Shown here in pieces: positions 36,643-44,424 of a stretch of 64,000 nt of DNA (the stretch's first letter is position 1; every line of letters starts with the position of its first letter). The notes beneath the pieces were generated by a model. That model searched no databases. It was not told the DNA's origin and saw nothing but the letters and a program-made list of their open reading frames with translations. The translations under genes were made by a program, and so were the position numbers. The DNA comes from Sphingomonas sp. 8AM (GTDB lineage Bacteria > Pseudomonadota > Alphaproteobacteria > Sphingomonadales > Sphingomonadaceae): positions 2,933,303 to 2,997,302 of the forward strand of contig NZ_LR733844.1 in assembly GCF_902506455.1 (NCBI RefSeq), in the 5' to 3' direction.

Positions 36643-36908
36643 GCCGCCGCCGCACCGGGCCGGGGGCTCCAGTCGCGCACGTCGGCACGCGTGTCCCCGC
36701 GTCCGTCCGCCATGAAGCCTTCCGAGACGCTGCCGTACAGGCTCATCAACACCTGCGCGCCGTCACTTTCGCGCCACAGGCTGAACGAGCCGTCGTCGTG
36801 CGGAGCGATCACCACATCGTCGCCCTCGCCAAACCCCAGACCCTTCGGCAGCCGCAACGCTACCGAATTGCCGGACTTGAACACCTTGGCGCGATATTCG
36901 TTACCCAT
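36639..36908 (-). CDS. vapB: AbrB/MazE-type antitoxin (VapB)
   Basis: 89 residues from ATG 36908, 6 bp after AGGAGG. The N-terminal swapped-hairpin AbrB fold is shown by AKVFKSGNSVALRLPKGLGF, followed by a flexible C-terminal half (residues 45-89) that would wrap the toxin and ends in Pro/Ala-rich sequence. It neutralises VapC and, with it, should repress the operon through the paired palindromes at 36920-36942. The repressed operon then includes trmD and rplS unless a second promoter exists. Confidence 0.88.
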   Translation of the reverse strand: MGNEYRAKVFKSGNSVALRLPKGLGFGEGDDVVIAPHDDGSFSLWRESDGAQVLMSLYGSVSEGFMADGRGDTRADVRDWSPRPGAAAA

Positions 36909-36919
36909 CGCCGGCCTCC

Positions 36920-36942
36920 TGTATGTACAGCATGTATATACA
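36920..36942. promoter_or_regulatory. Paired palindromic operator upstream of vapBC
   Basis: Two 10-bp palindromes, TGTATGTACA (36920-36929, one central mismatch) and TGTATATACA (36933-36942, perfect), 13 bp apart centre to centre, directly before the vapB ribosome-binding site. Such repeated palindromes fit autoregulation by a dimeric VapB or VapBC complex. They lie also 30 bp before the divergent reductase-like gene. Confidence 0.75.
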
Positions 36943-36971
36943 GGCAGCAGGGCTCGCAAGGCGGAGGGTTC

Positions 36972-37880
36972 GTGGACGATTGCATCATCATCGGCGCCGG
37001 GCCGGCCGGGCTGACCGCCGCCATCTATCTGGCACGCTACCATCTCGACATCCGCCTGTTCGACAGCGGATCGAGCCGCGCGGCGATGATCCCGTGCACG
37101 CACAATCATGCCGGTTACCCGGACGGGATCGCCGGCAAGGACCTGCTCGCGCTGATGCAGGCACAAGCCGAGAAATATGGCGCGCTGCGCGAGCAGGTCA
37201 AAGTCACCGGCCTCGCCCGCGATGGCGCCGACTTCATCGTCCGCACGGATCATGGCACGCACCGCGCCCGCACCGTGCTGCTCGCCACGGGAGTCGTAAA
37301 CCATCGGCCGGCGCACCTGCTGCCCGAGGTGCATGATCCGGCGCTGGCGCGCGGGCTGTTTCGCTATTGTCCGGTGTGCGACGGATACGAAGTCACCGAC
37401 CGGCGCGTCGCCGTCATCGGCACCGGCGATCACGGCATGCGCGAGGCGTTATTCCTGCGCGGCTTCACCCGCGACGTGACCCTCGTCTCACCCGAGGCCG
37501 AACATGCGCTCGACCCCGCGTGTGCGCAGGCGCTCGATGACGCCGGGATCGTCCGGGTCGAGGGGCCATGCGGCGGCTATGCGATCGAGGGCAATCATCT
37601 CGCGTTCGACACGGCACGCGGGCGGCTGGCGTTCGACAGCGTCTATCCCGCACTCGGCTCGCGCATCCGTTCCCGGCTGGCGGTCGAGGCCGGCGCGCGC
37701 GCCAGTGACGAAGGCTGCCTTGAGGTCGACGACCATCAGCGCACCAGCGTGCCCGGCCTGTTCGCGGCCGGTGATGTCGTGAAGGGGCTGGACCAGATCA
37801 GCCATGCGATGGGCGAAGCCGGCGTGGCGGCGACGGCGATCCGCAACCTGCTGGCGGAGCGACGTCCGCTGCGGCGGTAA
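36972..37880 (+). CDS. Thioredoxin reductase-like NAD(P)/FAD oxidoreductase
   Basis: 302 residues from GTG 36972 (GGAGG 4 bp upstream). First FAD motif CIIIGAGPAGLTAAIYLAR at the N-terminus, second nucleotide motif VAVIGTGDHGMREAL, redox-active pair Cys133-Pro-Val-Cys136 (YCPVCDGYEV) and C-terminal PGLFAAGDVVKGLDQ with an FAD-binding Asp. The layout is thioredoxin reductase, but CPVC replaces the usual CATC, as in a diverged low-molecular-weight subgroup of unknown partner. It is inserted between the two halves of the ribosomal operon on the opposite strand, divergent from vapB and sharing its operator region. Confidence 0.85.
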   Translation: MDDCIIIGAGPAGLTAAIYLARYHLDIRLFDSGSSRAAMIPCTHNHAGYPDGIAGKDLLALMQAQAEKYGALREQVKVTGLARDGADFIVRTDHGTHRARTVLLATGVVNHRPAHLLPEVHDPALARGLFRYCPVCDGYEVTDRRVAVIGTGDHGMREALFLRGFTRDVTLVSPEAEHALDPACAQALDDAGIVRVEGPCGGYAIEGNHLAFDTARGRLAFDSVYPALGSRIRSRLAVEAGARASDEGCLEVDDHQRTSVPGLFAAGDVVKGLDQISHAMGEAGVAATAIRNLLAERRPLRR

Positions 37881-37888
37881 GTTCCCGC

Positions 37889-37963
37889 CATTGCGAGCGT
37901 AGCGAAGCAATCCAGGGCGGCTAGCGTCTGGCTCTGGATTGCTTCGCTACGCTCGCAGTGACG
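37889..37963. repeat. Palindromic intergenic repeat, family A copy 3
   Basis: Hairpin with arm CATTGCGAGCGTAGCGAAGC and complement ending CTCGCAGTGACG. It lies between the convergent reductase-like gene and rimM, 8 and 4 bp from their stops. Confidence 0.92.
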
Positions 37964-37967
37964 ATGT

Positions 37968-38429
37968 CTATGGCTCTACGAAATCGGCCTCGATCACCAG
38001 CCGTTCGCTATTCCATTCCGGCACCGCCGAAATCGGCACCATGAAGGTCTTGCCGCTCATGCGTCGGACTTCGACCACGTCGCCGGCACCGAAATTCTCG
38101 ACCGCCGCGACCACGCCCAGTTTCTCGCCGGTCGTGGAAATCGCAGCAAGCCCGAGGAGATCGGCTCGATAATATTCGCCATCGTCCAGCGGCGGCAGAG
38201 CGTCGCGCGGCACGGTCAGCACCGTCCCGCGCAACGCCTCCGCCGCGGTGCGATCCGCGACCTCGGCGAAGCGCGCGATCGTGCCGTCACGCAGCTTCAC
38301 CAGATTCAGCGCCCCGTCGTTGAACGAGCGGTGCGCCGCCAGATCATCGGCGAAGACCTTGAGCCGCACCTCGCCTGCGACACCATGCGCGCCCGTTACC
38401 GCGGCCAGCACGATCGCGCCGGGCGGCAC
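37968..38429 (-). CDS. rimM: 16S rRNA processing protein RimM
   Basis: RimM core: IVLAAVTGAHGVAGEVRLKVF in the N-terminal barrel and a C-terminal PRC-barrel with YYRADLLGLAAI and VVEVRRMSGKTFMVP. It binds the 30S subunit and ribosomal protein S19 and aids maturation of the 16S 3' domain. The start is uncertain. GTG 38429 follows directly after the stop of a small acidic frame and gives 153 residues. ATG 38462 and ATG 38528 add Thr/Pro/Lys-rich residues whose codon use looks less like a real gene. It belongs to the ffh-rpsP-rimM half of the split operon. Confidence 0.92.
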   Translation of the reverse strand: MPPGAIVLAAVTGAHGVAGEVRLKVFADDLAAHRSFNDGALNLVKLRDGTIARFAEVADRTAAEALRGTVLTVPRDALPPLDDGEYYRADLLGLAAISTTGEKLGVVAAVENFGAGDVVEVRRMSGKTFMVPISAVPEWNSERLVIEADFVEP

Positions 38430-38430
38430 C

Positions 38431-38571
38431 TCACTCGCTGTCGGGCGAGTCGCCGTCGCCATCGGGGGCGTCGTCGCGCCCTTCGGCGGGGTCGTTGGCG
38501 GAGACGCCTTGGTTGGTCGCGTCTTCATGGTCCTCGGGTGCGGTGCGCGGATCGGGATCGGCGGTCATCAT
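38431..38571 (-). CDS. Possible small acidic protein between rpsP and rimM
   Basis: A 46-residue frame starting ATG-ATG at 38571, 5 bp after AGGAG, and ending one base before the preferred rimM GTG. The product is strongly acidic (MMTADPDPRTAPEDHEDATN..., rich in Asp, Glu, Pro, Gly) with GC-biased third positions matching coding sequence here. No family recognised. It overlaps the longer rimM start choices in another frame, so only one interpretation can hold. Confidence 0.4.
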   Translation of the reverse strand: MMTADPDPRTAPEDHEDATNQGVSANDPAEGRDDAPDGDGDSPDSE

Positions 38572-38625
38572 GCGCTCTCCTGTTCGAGTGAACGGGAGCA
38601 ACGCACGACGGCCGCGATCGGATGC

Positions 38626-39051
38626 TTATTCGGCGGTCGCTTCGGCCTCGGCCGCAGGCGCTTCTGCCTCAGCCGCAGGTGCGTTCGCCTTCTCGGCGGC
38701 GGCTTCCTCGGCTGCCTTCTGCTTCTCGGCACGCTCCTCGGCGCGCTCCTTGGCCTTCTCGCCCGGCTCGGCCTTCTTCGGGTTGCTGCGCACGGTGCGC
38801 TCCTTCACGCCGGCCGCATCGAGGAAGCGGGCCACGCGGTCGGTCGGCTGTGCGCCCATCGCCAGCCAGTGCTTGGCGCGCTCACCGTCGAGCACGATGC
38901 GCTTCTCGTCGTCCTTGGCGAGCAGCGGATTGTAGTTGCCGAGCTTCTCGATGAACTTGCCGTCACGCGGGCTGCGTGCGTCGGCAACGACGATGCGGTA
39001 ATACGGACGCTTCTTCGAGCCGCCACGCGACAGGCGAATGCTGAGTGCCAT
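38626..39051 (-). CDS. rpsP: 30S ribosomal protein S16 with long charged tail
   Basis: 141 residues. The first 80 are a standard S16 ([45 protein letters not shown]). The rest is an Ala/Glu/Lys-rich helical tail ([20 protein letters not shown] and on to EATAE), far longer than in E. coli S16 (82 residues) but common in alphaproteobacteria. It is transcribed after ffh and before rimM. Confidence 0.97.
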   Translation of the reverse strand: MALSIRLSRGGSKKRPYYRIVVADARSPRDGKFIEKLGNYNPLLAKDDEKRIVLDGERAKHWLAMGAQPTDRVARFLDAAGVKERTVRSNPKKAEPGEKAKERAEERAEKQKAAEEAAAEKANAPAAEAEAPAAEAEATAE

Positions 39052-39075
39052 CTGGTAACTTCCTTGCTTCTTCGT

Positions 39076-39173
39076 TTCGTCGGCCCTGCGGAGGCAGGGA
39101 CCTGTTTCGGTTTCAACGACCGGCGCCCCTCGTCAGGGAGAGACCTCAAGCCCCTGCCTCCGCAAGGGCGACG
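39076..39173. repeat. Palindromic intergenic repeat, family M, between ffh and rpsP
   Basis: Arms TCGTCGGCCCTGCGGAGGCA and TGCCTCCGCAAGGGCGACGA are imperfect reverse complements at the two ends of the gap between the tandem ffh and rpsP genes. A short related piece (CCAACGCAGGGCCGAAAT) is at about 31780. Confidence 0.7.
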
Positions 39174-39177
39174 ATCG

Positions 39178-40686
39178 CTATCTCTTGAACTTGAACCCGC
39201 CGGGGCCACCCGGAATGTTGCCGGGCAGACCGGGAAGCCCCGGACCACCGCCCGGCCCGCCCAGCTTGCCCATCATGTCGCCCATGTCGGCGCCACCGAT
39301 GGCATTGCCGAGCCCGCCGAGCCCGCCCTTGCCGAGCATCGCCATCATGCCCTTCAGGCCGCCCATCTTCTTGATCTTCTTCATGGCGGTCGACATCTCC
39401 TGATGCATTTTAAGGAGCTTGTTGACCTCCTGCACCGTGGTGCCGGAACCCTTGGCGATGCGGATCTTGCGCTTGGCGTTGATCAGCTCGGGCTTGGCGC
39501 GCTCCTTGACGGTCATCGAACCGATCATCGCATCGAGATGCACCAGCATCTTGTCGCTGCCCGGCGTCGCATCCATCGCGGCCTGCGCCTTCTTCATCCC
39601 CGGCAGCATCCCCGCCAGCGCACCAAGCCCGCCCATGCGCTTCATCTGCGCGAGCTGGCTGCGCAGGTCGTTCATGTCGAACTGGCCCTTGGCGAGCCGG
39701 TTCGCCATCCGCTCGGCGTCTTCCTGCTGGATCGACTCCGCGGCGCGCTCGACCAGCGAGACCACGTCGCCCATCCCCAGGATGCGCCCGGCGACGCGGC
39801 TCGGGTGGAACGCCTCCAGCGCGTCGAGCTTCTCGCCGACGCCCGCGAACTTGATCGGCTTGCCGGTGACGGCGCGCATCGACAGCGCCGCGCCGCCACG
39901 CGCATCGCCGTCCATGCGGGTCAGCACGACGCCGGTCAGCGGCACCTGCTCGGAGAAGTTGGTCGCGACGTTGACCGCGTCCTGACCGGTCAGCGAGTCG
40001 ACGACCAGCAGGATTTCCTGCGGTTGCGCCACGTCGGCTACCGCCTTCATCTCGTCCATCAGCGCCTGATCGACGTGCAGGCGACCCGCCGTGTCGAGCA
40101 TCAGCACGTCGAAGCCCTGCAGCTTCGCGGCCTGCACCGCGCGGCGTGCGATCTCGACCGGTTGCTGCCCGGCGATGATCGGCAGCGTCGCGACCTCGAC
40201 CTGCGTGCCGAGCGTCGCCAATTGCTCCTGCGCCGCCGGGCGATTGACGTCGAGCGACGCCATCAGCACCTTCTTGGCAGTGCGCCCGGTCATCGATCCG
40301 GTCGACAGCCGTTTGGCGATCTTGGCGGTGGTGGTGGTCTTGCCCGAGCCTTGCAGCCCGACCATCATCACGATCGCGGGCGGCGTGACGTTCAGGTTCA
40401 GCTCGGCGCCCTCGGGATCATCGCCGCCCAGCATCCGCACGAGCGCGTCGTTGACGATCTTGACGACCTGCTGCCCCGGCGTGACCGAGCGGAGCACGTT
40501 CTGCCCGATCGCTTCCTCGGTGACCTCGTCGACGAACTGCCGCGCGACGGGCAGCGCCACGTCCGCCTCGAGCAGCGCGACGCGCACCTCGCGCATCGCC
40601 TGACGCACGTCGGCTTCGGTGAGCGCACCACGCCCCCGCAGCCGGTCGAAGACGCCGCCAAGACGATCGCTAAGGCTATCGAACAT
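39178..40686 (-). CDS. ffh: Signal recognition particle protein Ffh
   Basis: 502 residues from ATG 40686 (AAGGAG upstream). N domain SLSDRLGGVFDRLRGRGALT; G domain with VGLQGSGKTTTTAKIA (P loop), LDTAGRLHVD and LTRMDGDARGG; methionine-rich M domain (MKRMGGLGALAGMLPGMKK, MKKIKKMGGLKGMMAM) that binds signal peptides and 4.5S RNA. The end is a long Gly/Pro-rich tail. It delivers ribosome-nascent chains to FtsY, whose gene is at 42712 in this window on the other strand. Confidence 0.97.
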   Translation of the reverse strand: MFDSLSDRLGGVFDRLRGRGALTEADVRQAMREVRVALLEADVALPVARQFVDEVTEEAIGQNVLRSVTPGQQVVKIVNDALVRMLGGDDPEGAELNLNVTPPAIVMMVGLQGSGKTTTTAKIAKRLSTGSMTGRTAKKVLMASLDVNRPAAQEQLATLGTQVEVATLPIIAGQQPVEIARRAVQAAKLQGFDVLMLDTAGRLHVDQALMDEMKAVADVAQPQEILLVVDSLTGQDAVNVATNFSEQVPLTGVVLTRMDGDARGGAALSMRAVTGKPIKFAGVGEKLDALEAFHPSRVAGRILGMGDVVSLVERAAESIQQEDAERMANRLAKGQFDMNDLRSQLAQMKRMGGLGALAGMLPGMKKAQAAMDATPGSDKMLVHLDAMIGSMTVKERAKPELINAKRKIRIAKGSGTTVQEVNKLLKMHQEMSTAMKKIKKMGGLKGMMAMLGKGGLGGLGNAIGGADMGDMMGKLGGPGGGPGLPGLPGNIPGGPGGFKFKR

Positions 40687-40861
40687 CGAAACTCCTTCCA
40701 CCCGCCGAAAACGCAAAATACGCCGGCGGGCGAAACCTCGCCGGCCAGCGTGCGCCACAGGAGCGCTTGATCCTTGCGTTCCTCAACGGAACTTGGATGG
40801 GCAGTTAGCCGAAAGCGATGGGCGAGGCAAGTTTGTTCGGGTCTTGCTCCCCGCCCCTTCC

Positions 40862-40956
40862 CGTCATCCCCGCGAAGGCGGGGATCCAGAACCTCTGACG
40901 TTTGTGACTCTTGCAAAGACCTGCGCGTCTGGATTCCCGCCTGCGCGGGAATGACG
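40862..40956. repeat. Palindromic intergenic repeat, family F copy 1
   Basis: Arm CGTCATCCCCGCGAAGGCGG at the left and CGCCTGCGCGGGAATGACG at the right, with GGATCCAG/CTGGATTCC inside. This is a sequence type widespread in proteobacteria. A further, degenerate copy is at 53545. Confidence 0.85.
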
Positions 40957-40965
40957 GATAGTTAT

Positions 40966-41520
40966 CTACCAACCCCCACCCGCCGCCAGATACGCCCGTT
41001 CCGCCTCGGTCGTCTCGCGCCCCAGCGCCGCATTGCGCGACGGAAACCGCCCGAACCGCGCAAACACCTCCGCATGGTCGCGCGCGAACTTCGCATTCTC
41101 CTCGATGCCCAGCGCCTCGAACGCCGCGACGCTCGTCGCCTGCCCTTCCGCATCCTCCGCATGCATCAGCGGCATGTAGAGGAACACCCGCTCCTCCTTA
41201 GACAATTCCGCATCCCACCCGCGCGCAATCGCCAGCTCCGTCAGCTCACGCGCCAGCGGATCGGCTGCGAACGCCTCCGCCTTCCCCCGAAACAGGTTGC
41301 GCGAAAACTGGTCGAGCACGATGACGATCGCCAGCAGCGTCTGCGGATCATCGCGCCACCCCGCGGCATCACTCGCCAGCACCCGTTCACGCAGAGCCCC
41401 AAACCGCTCCCGGATCGCCGCATCCAGCGCATCGTCCTTCGCGAACTGCTGCTGGGAGGTCAGCCCGAACCAGAAGTCGCGCACATCCTGCGCGCCGGAG
41501 TCGACTTCATCCCTCGTCAT
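40966..41520 (-). CDS. DUF924 family protein
   Basis: 184 residues from ATG 41520; ATG 41538 has a better ribosome-binding site (GGGGAGAAGGAC) but overlaps the start of divergent mtaB base for base. The body VRDFWFGLTSQQQFAKDDALDA and VLDQFSRNLFRGKAEAFAADP is diagnostic of DUF924, an all-helical TPR-like family of unknown role. FYMPLMHAEDAEGQ-like residues near the centre (LYMPLMHAED) are conserved too. Confidence 0.85.
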   Translation of the reverse strand: MTRDEVDSGAQDVRDFWFGLTSQQQFAKDDALDAAIRERFGALRERVLASDAAGWRDDPQTLLAIVIVLDQFSRNLFRGKAEAFAADPLARELTELAIARGWDAELSKEERVFLYMPLMHAEDAEGQATSVAAFEALGIEENAKFARDHAEVFARFGRFPSRNAALGRETTEAERAYLAAGGGW

Positions 41521-41536
41521 AACTAGATCGCCCGCC

Positions 41537-42715
41537 ATGTCCTTCTCCCCCCAGCCAGAGGTCGTGACGCTCGGCTGCCGCCTCAACATCGCCGAAAGCG
41601 CGGCGATCCGCCAGATGGCGGGTCGCGGGCAGGTGGTGGTGAACGGCTGCGGGGTCACGCATCAAGCGGTCAAGGACACGCGCGCCGCGATCCGCCGGCT
41701 GCGCCGCGCCCGCCCCGACGCGGAACTGATCGTCACCGGCTGCGCCTCCGAGATGGACCGCGACGGCTTCGCGGCGATGCCCGAGGTCGACCGCGTGATC
41801 GGCAATGCCTCGAAGCTGCTCCCCGCCACCTGGGGCGCGCGCCCGAACGCGCCGCGCCCGATCCCGCAGACCCGCGCCTTCGTCGGGGTGCAGAACGGCT
41901 GCGATCATCACTGCACCTTCTGCGCGATCCCGCAGGGCCGCGGCCGCAACCGCGCCGAGCCGATCGCGGCGGTAATCCCGCAGATCGCCGCGCTGGTCGA
42001 GGGTGGGCAGCGCGAGGTGGTGCTGAGCGGGGTCGATCTCGCCAGCTACGACGATCGCGGCGCGCGGCTGGGTGCCCTGGTCGAGCGCCTGCTCGCCGAG
42101 GTGCCGACGCTCGAACGCCTGCGCCTCTCCTCGCTAGACCCCGCCGCGATCGACGACCATCTGCTCGCGCTGCTCACGCAGGAGCCGCGCGTGATGCCGC
42201 ACGTTCACCTCTCCGTGCAGGCCGGCGATGACATGATCCTCAAGCGGATGCGCCGCCGCCATACGCGCGGCGACGTGCTGCGGCTGGTCGAGCGGCTCAG
42301 GGCGGCGCGCGACGTCGCGATCGGCGCCGACCTGATCGCCGGCTTCCCGACCGAGGATGACGCGATGTTCGCCAACACGCTCGCGCTGATCGACGAAGCC
42401 GATATTACCCACGCGCACGTCTTCCCCTATTCGCCCCGCAGCGGCACCCCGGCGGCACGGATGCCGCAGGTCGCGCCCGCCGTCGCGCGCGACCGTGCCG
42501 CGCGGCTGCGCGCCGCCGCTGCCGCCCGGCTCGCCCGCCGCCTCGCCGCGCAGGTCGGCACCGTCCAGCCGGTGCTGGTCGAAAAGCCCGGCGATCGCGG
42601 CCACGCGCCCGATTTCACCGCGGTGCGCCTGCCCACCCCTTCTCCCATCGGCGGCATCGTCGCGGTGACGATCACCGCCGCCGCCCCCGACCATCTGACC
42701 GGAAGCATCGCATGA
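41537..42715 (+). CDS. mtaB: tRNA t6A37 methylthiotransferase MtaB
   Basis: 392 residues. The N-terminal UPF0004 domain holds three cluster Cys (TLGCRLN, VNGCGVTHQAVKDT, VTGCASEM). The radical-SAM cluster motif is CDHHCTFC (about residue 120). A TRAM-like C-terminal region follows (VGTVQPVLVEKPGD). It converts t6A37 to ms2t6A37 in tRNAs decoding ANN codons. First gene of the mtaB-ftsY-yciB run; ATGA overlap with ftsY. Its ATG is antisense to a possible ATG of the DUF924 gene (shared CATG). Confidence 0.92.
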   Translation: MSFSPQPEVVTLGCRLNIAESAAIRQMAGRGQVVVNGCGVTHQAVKDTRAAIRRLRRARPDAELIVTGCASEMDRDGFAAMPEVDRVIGNASKLLPATWGARPNAPRPIPQTRAFVGVQNGCDHHCTFCAIPQGRGRNRAEPIAAVIPQIAALVEGGQREVVLSGVDLASYDDRGARLGALVERLLAEVPTLERLRLSSLDPAAIDDHLLALLTQEPRVMPHVHLSVQAGDDMILKRMRRRHTRGDVLRLVERLRAARDVAIGADLIAGFPTEDDAMFANTLALIDEADITHAHVFPYSPRSGTPAARMPQVAPAVARDRAARLRAAAAARLARRLAAQVGTVQPVLVEKPGDRGHAPDFTAVRLPTPSPIGGIVAVTITAAAPDHLTGSIA

Positions 42716-43644
42716 GCACGAGCTGGCACGACAAGCTGCTGGGCGGTTTCCGCCGCACCTCCGACCGGCTGGTCGGCAACCTCGCCGGGCTGGGCGGCGC
42801 GCGGCTCGACGAGGAAACGCTCGACACCGTCGAGGAAGCGTTGATCGCCTCCGACCTCGGCCCCGCCACCGCCGCGAAGGTCCGCGACCGGCTGGCCGAG
42901 GGCACGTTCGAGCGCAACATGGAGGAACTCGGCATCCGGCTCGTCGTCGCCGAGGAGGTCGAGAAGGTGCTGCGCGACGTCGCCAAGCCGATCGGCATTG
43001 ATGCCTTCCCGCGCCCGCAGGTGATCCTCGTCATCGGCGTCAACGGCTCGGGCAAGACCACCACGATCGCCAAGCTGGCGCATCTGTTCCTCGAACAGGA
43101 TTATGCGGTGATGCTGGCGGCGGGCGACACGTTCCGCGCCGCCGCGATCGGCCAGCTCAAGACCTGGGCGGAGCGGATCGGGGTGCCGATCGTCACCGGG
43201 CCGGAGGGCGGCGACGCCGCCGGGATCGTCTGGGACGCGGTCAAGCAAGCGACCGCGATCGGCACCGACGTGCTGATCGTCGACACCGCCGGCCGCCTCC
43301 AGAACAAGCGCGAATTGATGGACGAGCTGGCGAAAATCCGCCGCGTGCTCGGCCGCCTCAACCCCGCCGCGCCGCATGACGTGCTGCTGGTGCTCGACGC
43401 CACTACCGGGCAGAATGCGCTGAGCCAGATCGAGGTCTTCAAGGAAGTCGCGGGCGTCACCGGGCTGGTAATGACCAAGCTCGACGGCACCGCGCGCGGA
43501 GGCGTGCTGGTTGCCGCAGCCGAGCGCTACGGCCTGCCAATACACGCGATCGGGGTCGGCGAGCAGATGGACGACCTGCGGCCGTTTGACGCACGTGAGG
43601 TCAGCCGGATCATCGCCGGGATCGACGGGGGCAAGCAACGATGA
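42712..43644 (+). CDS. ftsY: SRP receptor FtsY
   Basis: 310 residues, the short form lacking the acidic A domain of E. coli. NG domains: FRRTSDRLVGNLAGL, VIGVNGSGKTTTIAKLAHL (P loop), GDTFRAAAIGQL, VDTAGRLQNKRELMDEL, TKLDGTARGG, and GVGEQMDDLRPF. It is the membrane docking GTPase for the Ffh-ribosome complex. ATGA overlaps on both sides couple it to mtaB and yciB. Placement only 2 kb from ffh is compact but the two are on opposite strands. Confidence 0.96.
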   Translation: MSTSWHDKLLGGFRRTSDRLVGNLAGLGGARLDEETLDTVEEALIASDLGPATAAKVRDRLAEGTFERNMEELGIRLVVAEEVEKVLRDVAKPIGIDAFPRPQVILVIGVNGSGKTTTIAKLAHLFLEQDYAVMLAAGDTFRAAAIGQLKTWAERIGVPIVTGPEGGDAAGIVWDAVKQATAIGTDVLIVDTAGRLQNKRELMDELAKIRRVLGRLNPAAPHDVLLVLDATTGQNALSQIEVFKEVAGVTGLVMTKLDGTARGGVLVAAAERYGLPIHAIGVGEQMDDLRPFDAREVSRIIAGIDGGKQR

Positions 43645-44345
43645 GCACGCAGCAGAACGAAGGCCATGGCGGCGTCCGCGCCCTGGTCGATTACGGCCCG
43701 CTCGCGCTGTTCTTCGCCGCCAACTTCCTCGTCCCCGCTGAGACGGCGCGCGCAATCGTCGCGCATTTCACCCCGATGCTCTCGACGCTCAAGCAGGTCG
43801 AGGCGCTGCTGCTCGCACGCGTGATCCTCGCCACCGCGGTGTTCGTGCTCGCCAGCGTCGTCGCGCTGGTGATCGCGAAGGCGAAGCTCGGGCGCGTGCC
43901 GCCGATGCTGCTGATCTCGGCCGGGCTGGTGATCGTGTTCGGCGGACTGACGATGTATTTCCGCGACCCGCGCTTCATCCAGATGAAGCCGACGATCGTC
44001 TACGCGCTGCTTGCGGCAGTTCTCGGCTTCGGGGTCGTGACCGGACGCCCGTTGCTTCAGCAAATGATGGGCAGCAGCTATCCTGGTCTCCGCGAGAGCG
44101 GCTGGCGGCGGCTGACGCTCAACTGGGTGTGGTTCTTCGTCGTGATGGCGTTTCTCAACGAAGCGGTGTGGCGCGGCGCGGCGGTCGCGGTCGGTCCGCA
44201 GCGCGGCTGGGACCTGTGGGCGATCTACAAGGTCTGGATCGTCATTCCCGCGACGATGCTGTTCGCGATCGCCAACGTCCCGATGCTGATGCGCCACGGC
44301 CTGACGCTCGGCGACGACACCCCGCCGGTACCGCCGGAGGGTTAA
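43641..44345 (+). CDS. yciB: Inner-membrane septation protein YciB/IspZ
   Basis: 234 residues with five or six membrane helices. VDYGPLALFFAANFLV at the start, MKPTIVYALLAAVLGFG in the middle and LRESGWRRLTLNWVWFFVVMAFLNEAVWR in the C-terminal half match the YciB/IspZ (intracellular septation protein A) family. It is a cell-envelope protein linked to septation and elongation. ATGA overlap with ftsY; the run ends at a family A hairpin one base after its stop. Confidence 0.92.
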   Translation: MSTQQNEGHGGVRALVDYGPLALFFAANFLVPAETARAIVAHFTPMLSTLKQVEALLLARVILATAVFVLASVVALVIAKAKLGRVPPMLLISAGLVIVFGGLTMYFRDPRFIQMKPTIVYALLAAVLGFGVVTGRPLLQQMMGSSYPGLRESGWRRLTLNWVWFFVVMAFLNEAVWRGAAVAVGPQRGWDLWAIYKVWIVIPATMLFAIANVPMLMRHGLTLGDDTPPVPPEG

Positions 44346-44422
44346 CGTCATTGCGAGCGTAGCGACGCAATCCAGGGCGTTTTGATGCGGCACTGGATCG
44401 CGTCGCTGCGCTCGCAATGACG
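44346..44422. repeat. Palindromic intergenic repeat, family A copy 4
   Basis: Arms CGTCATTGCGAGCGTAGCGA and CGTCGCTGCGCTCGCAATGACG fill nearly the whole gap between the converging yciB and sugar-dehydrogenase genes. It begins right after the yciB stop and ends 2 bp before the next. Confidence 0.92.
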
Positions 44423-44424
44423 GA

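Noticed and set aside
38248..40770. Very long open frame antisense to rimM, rpsP and ffh
   Set aside because: All three genes on the other strand are unmistakable, and GC-rich codon use leaves mirror frames open. The predicted product is Arg/Leu/His-rich with no domain.
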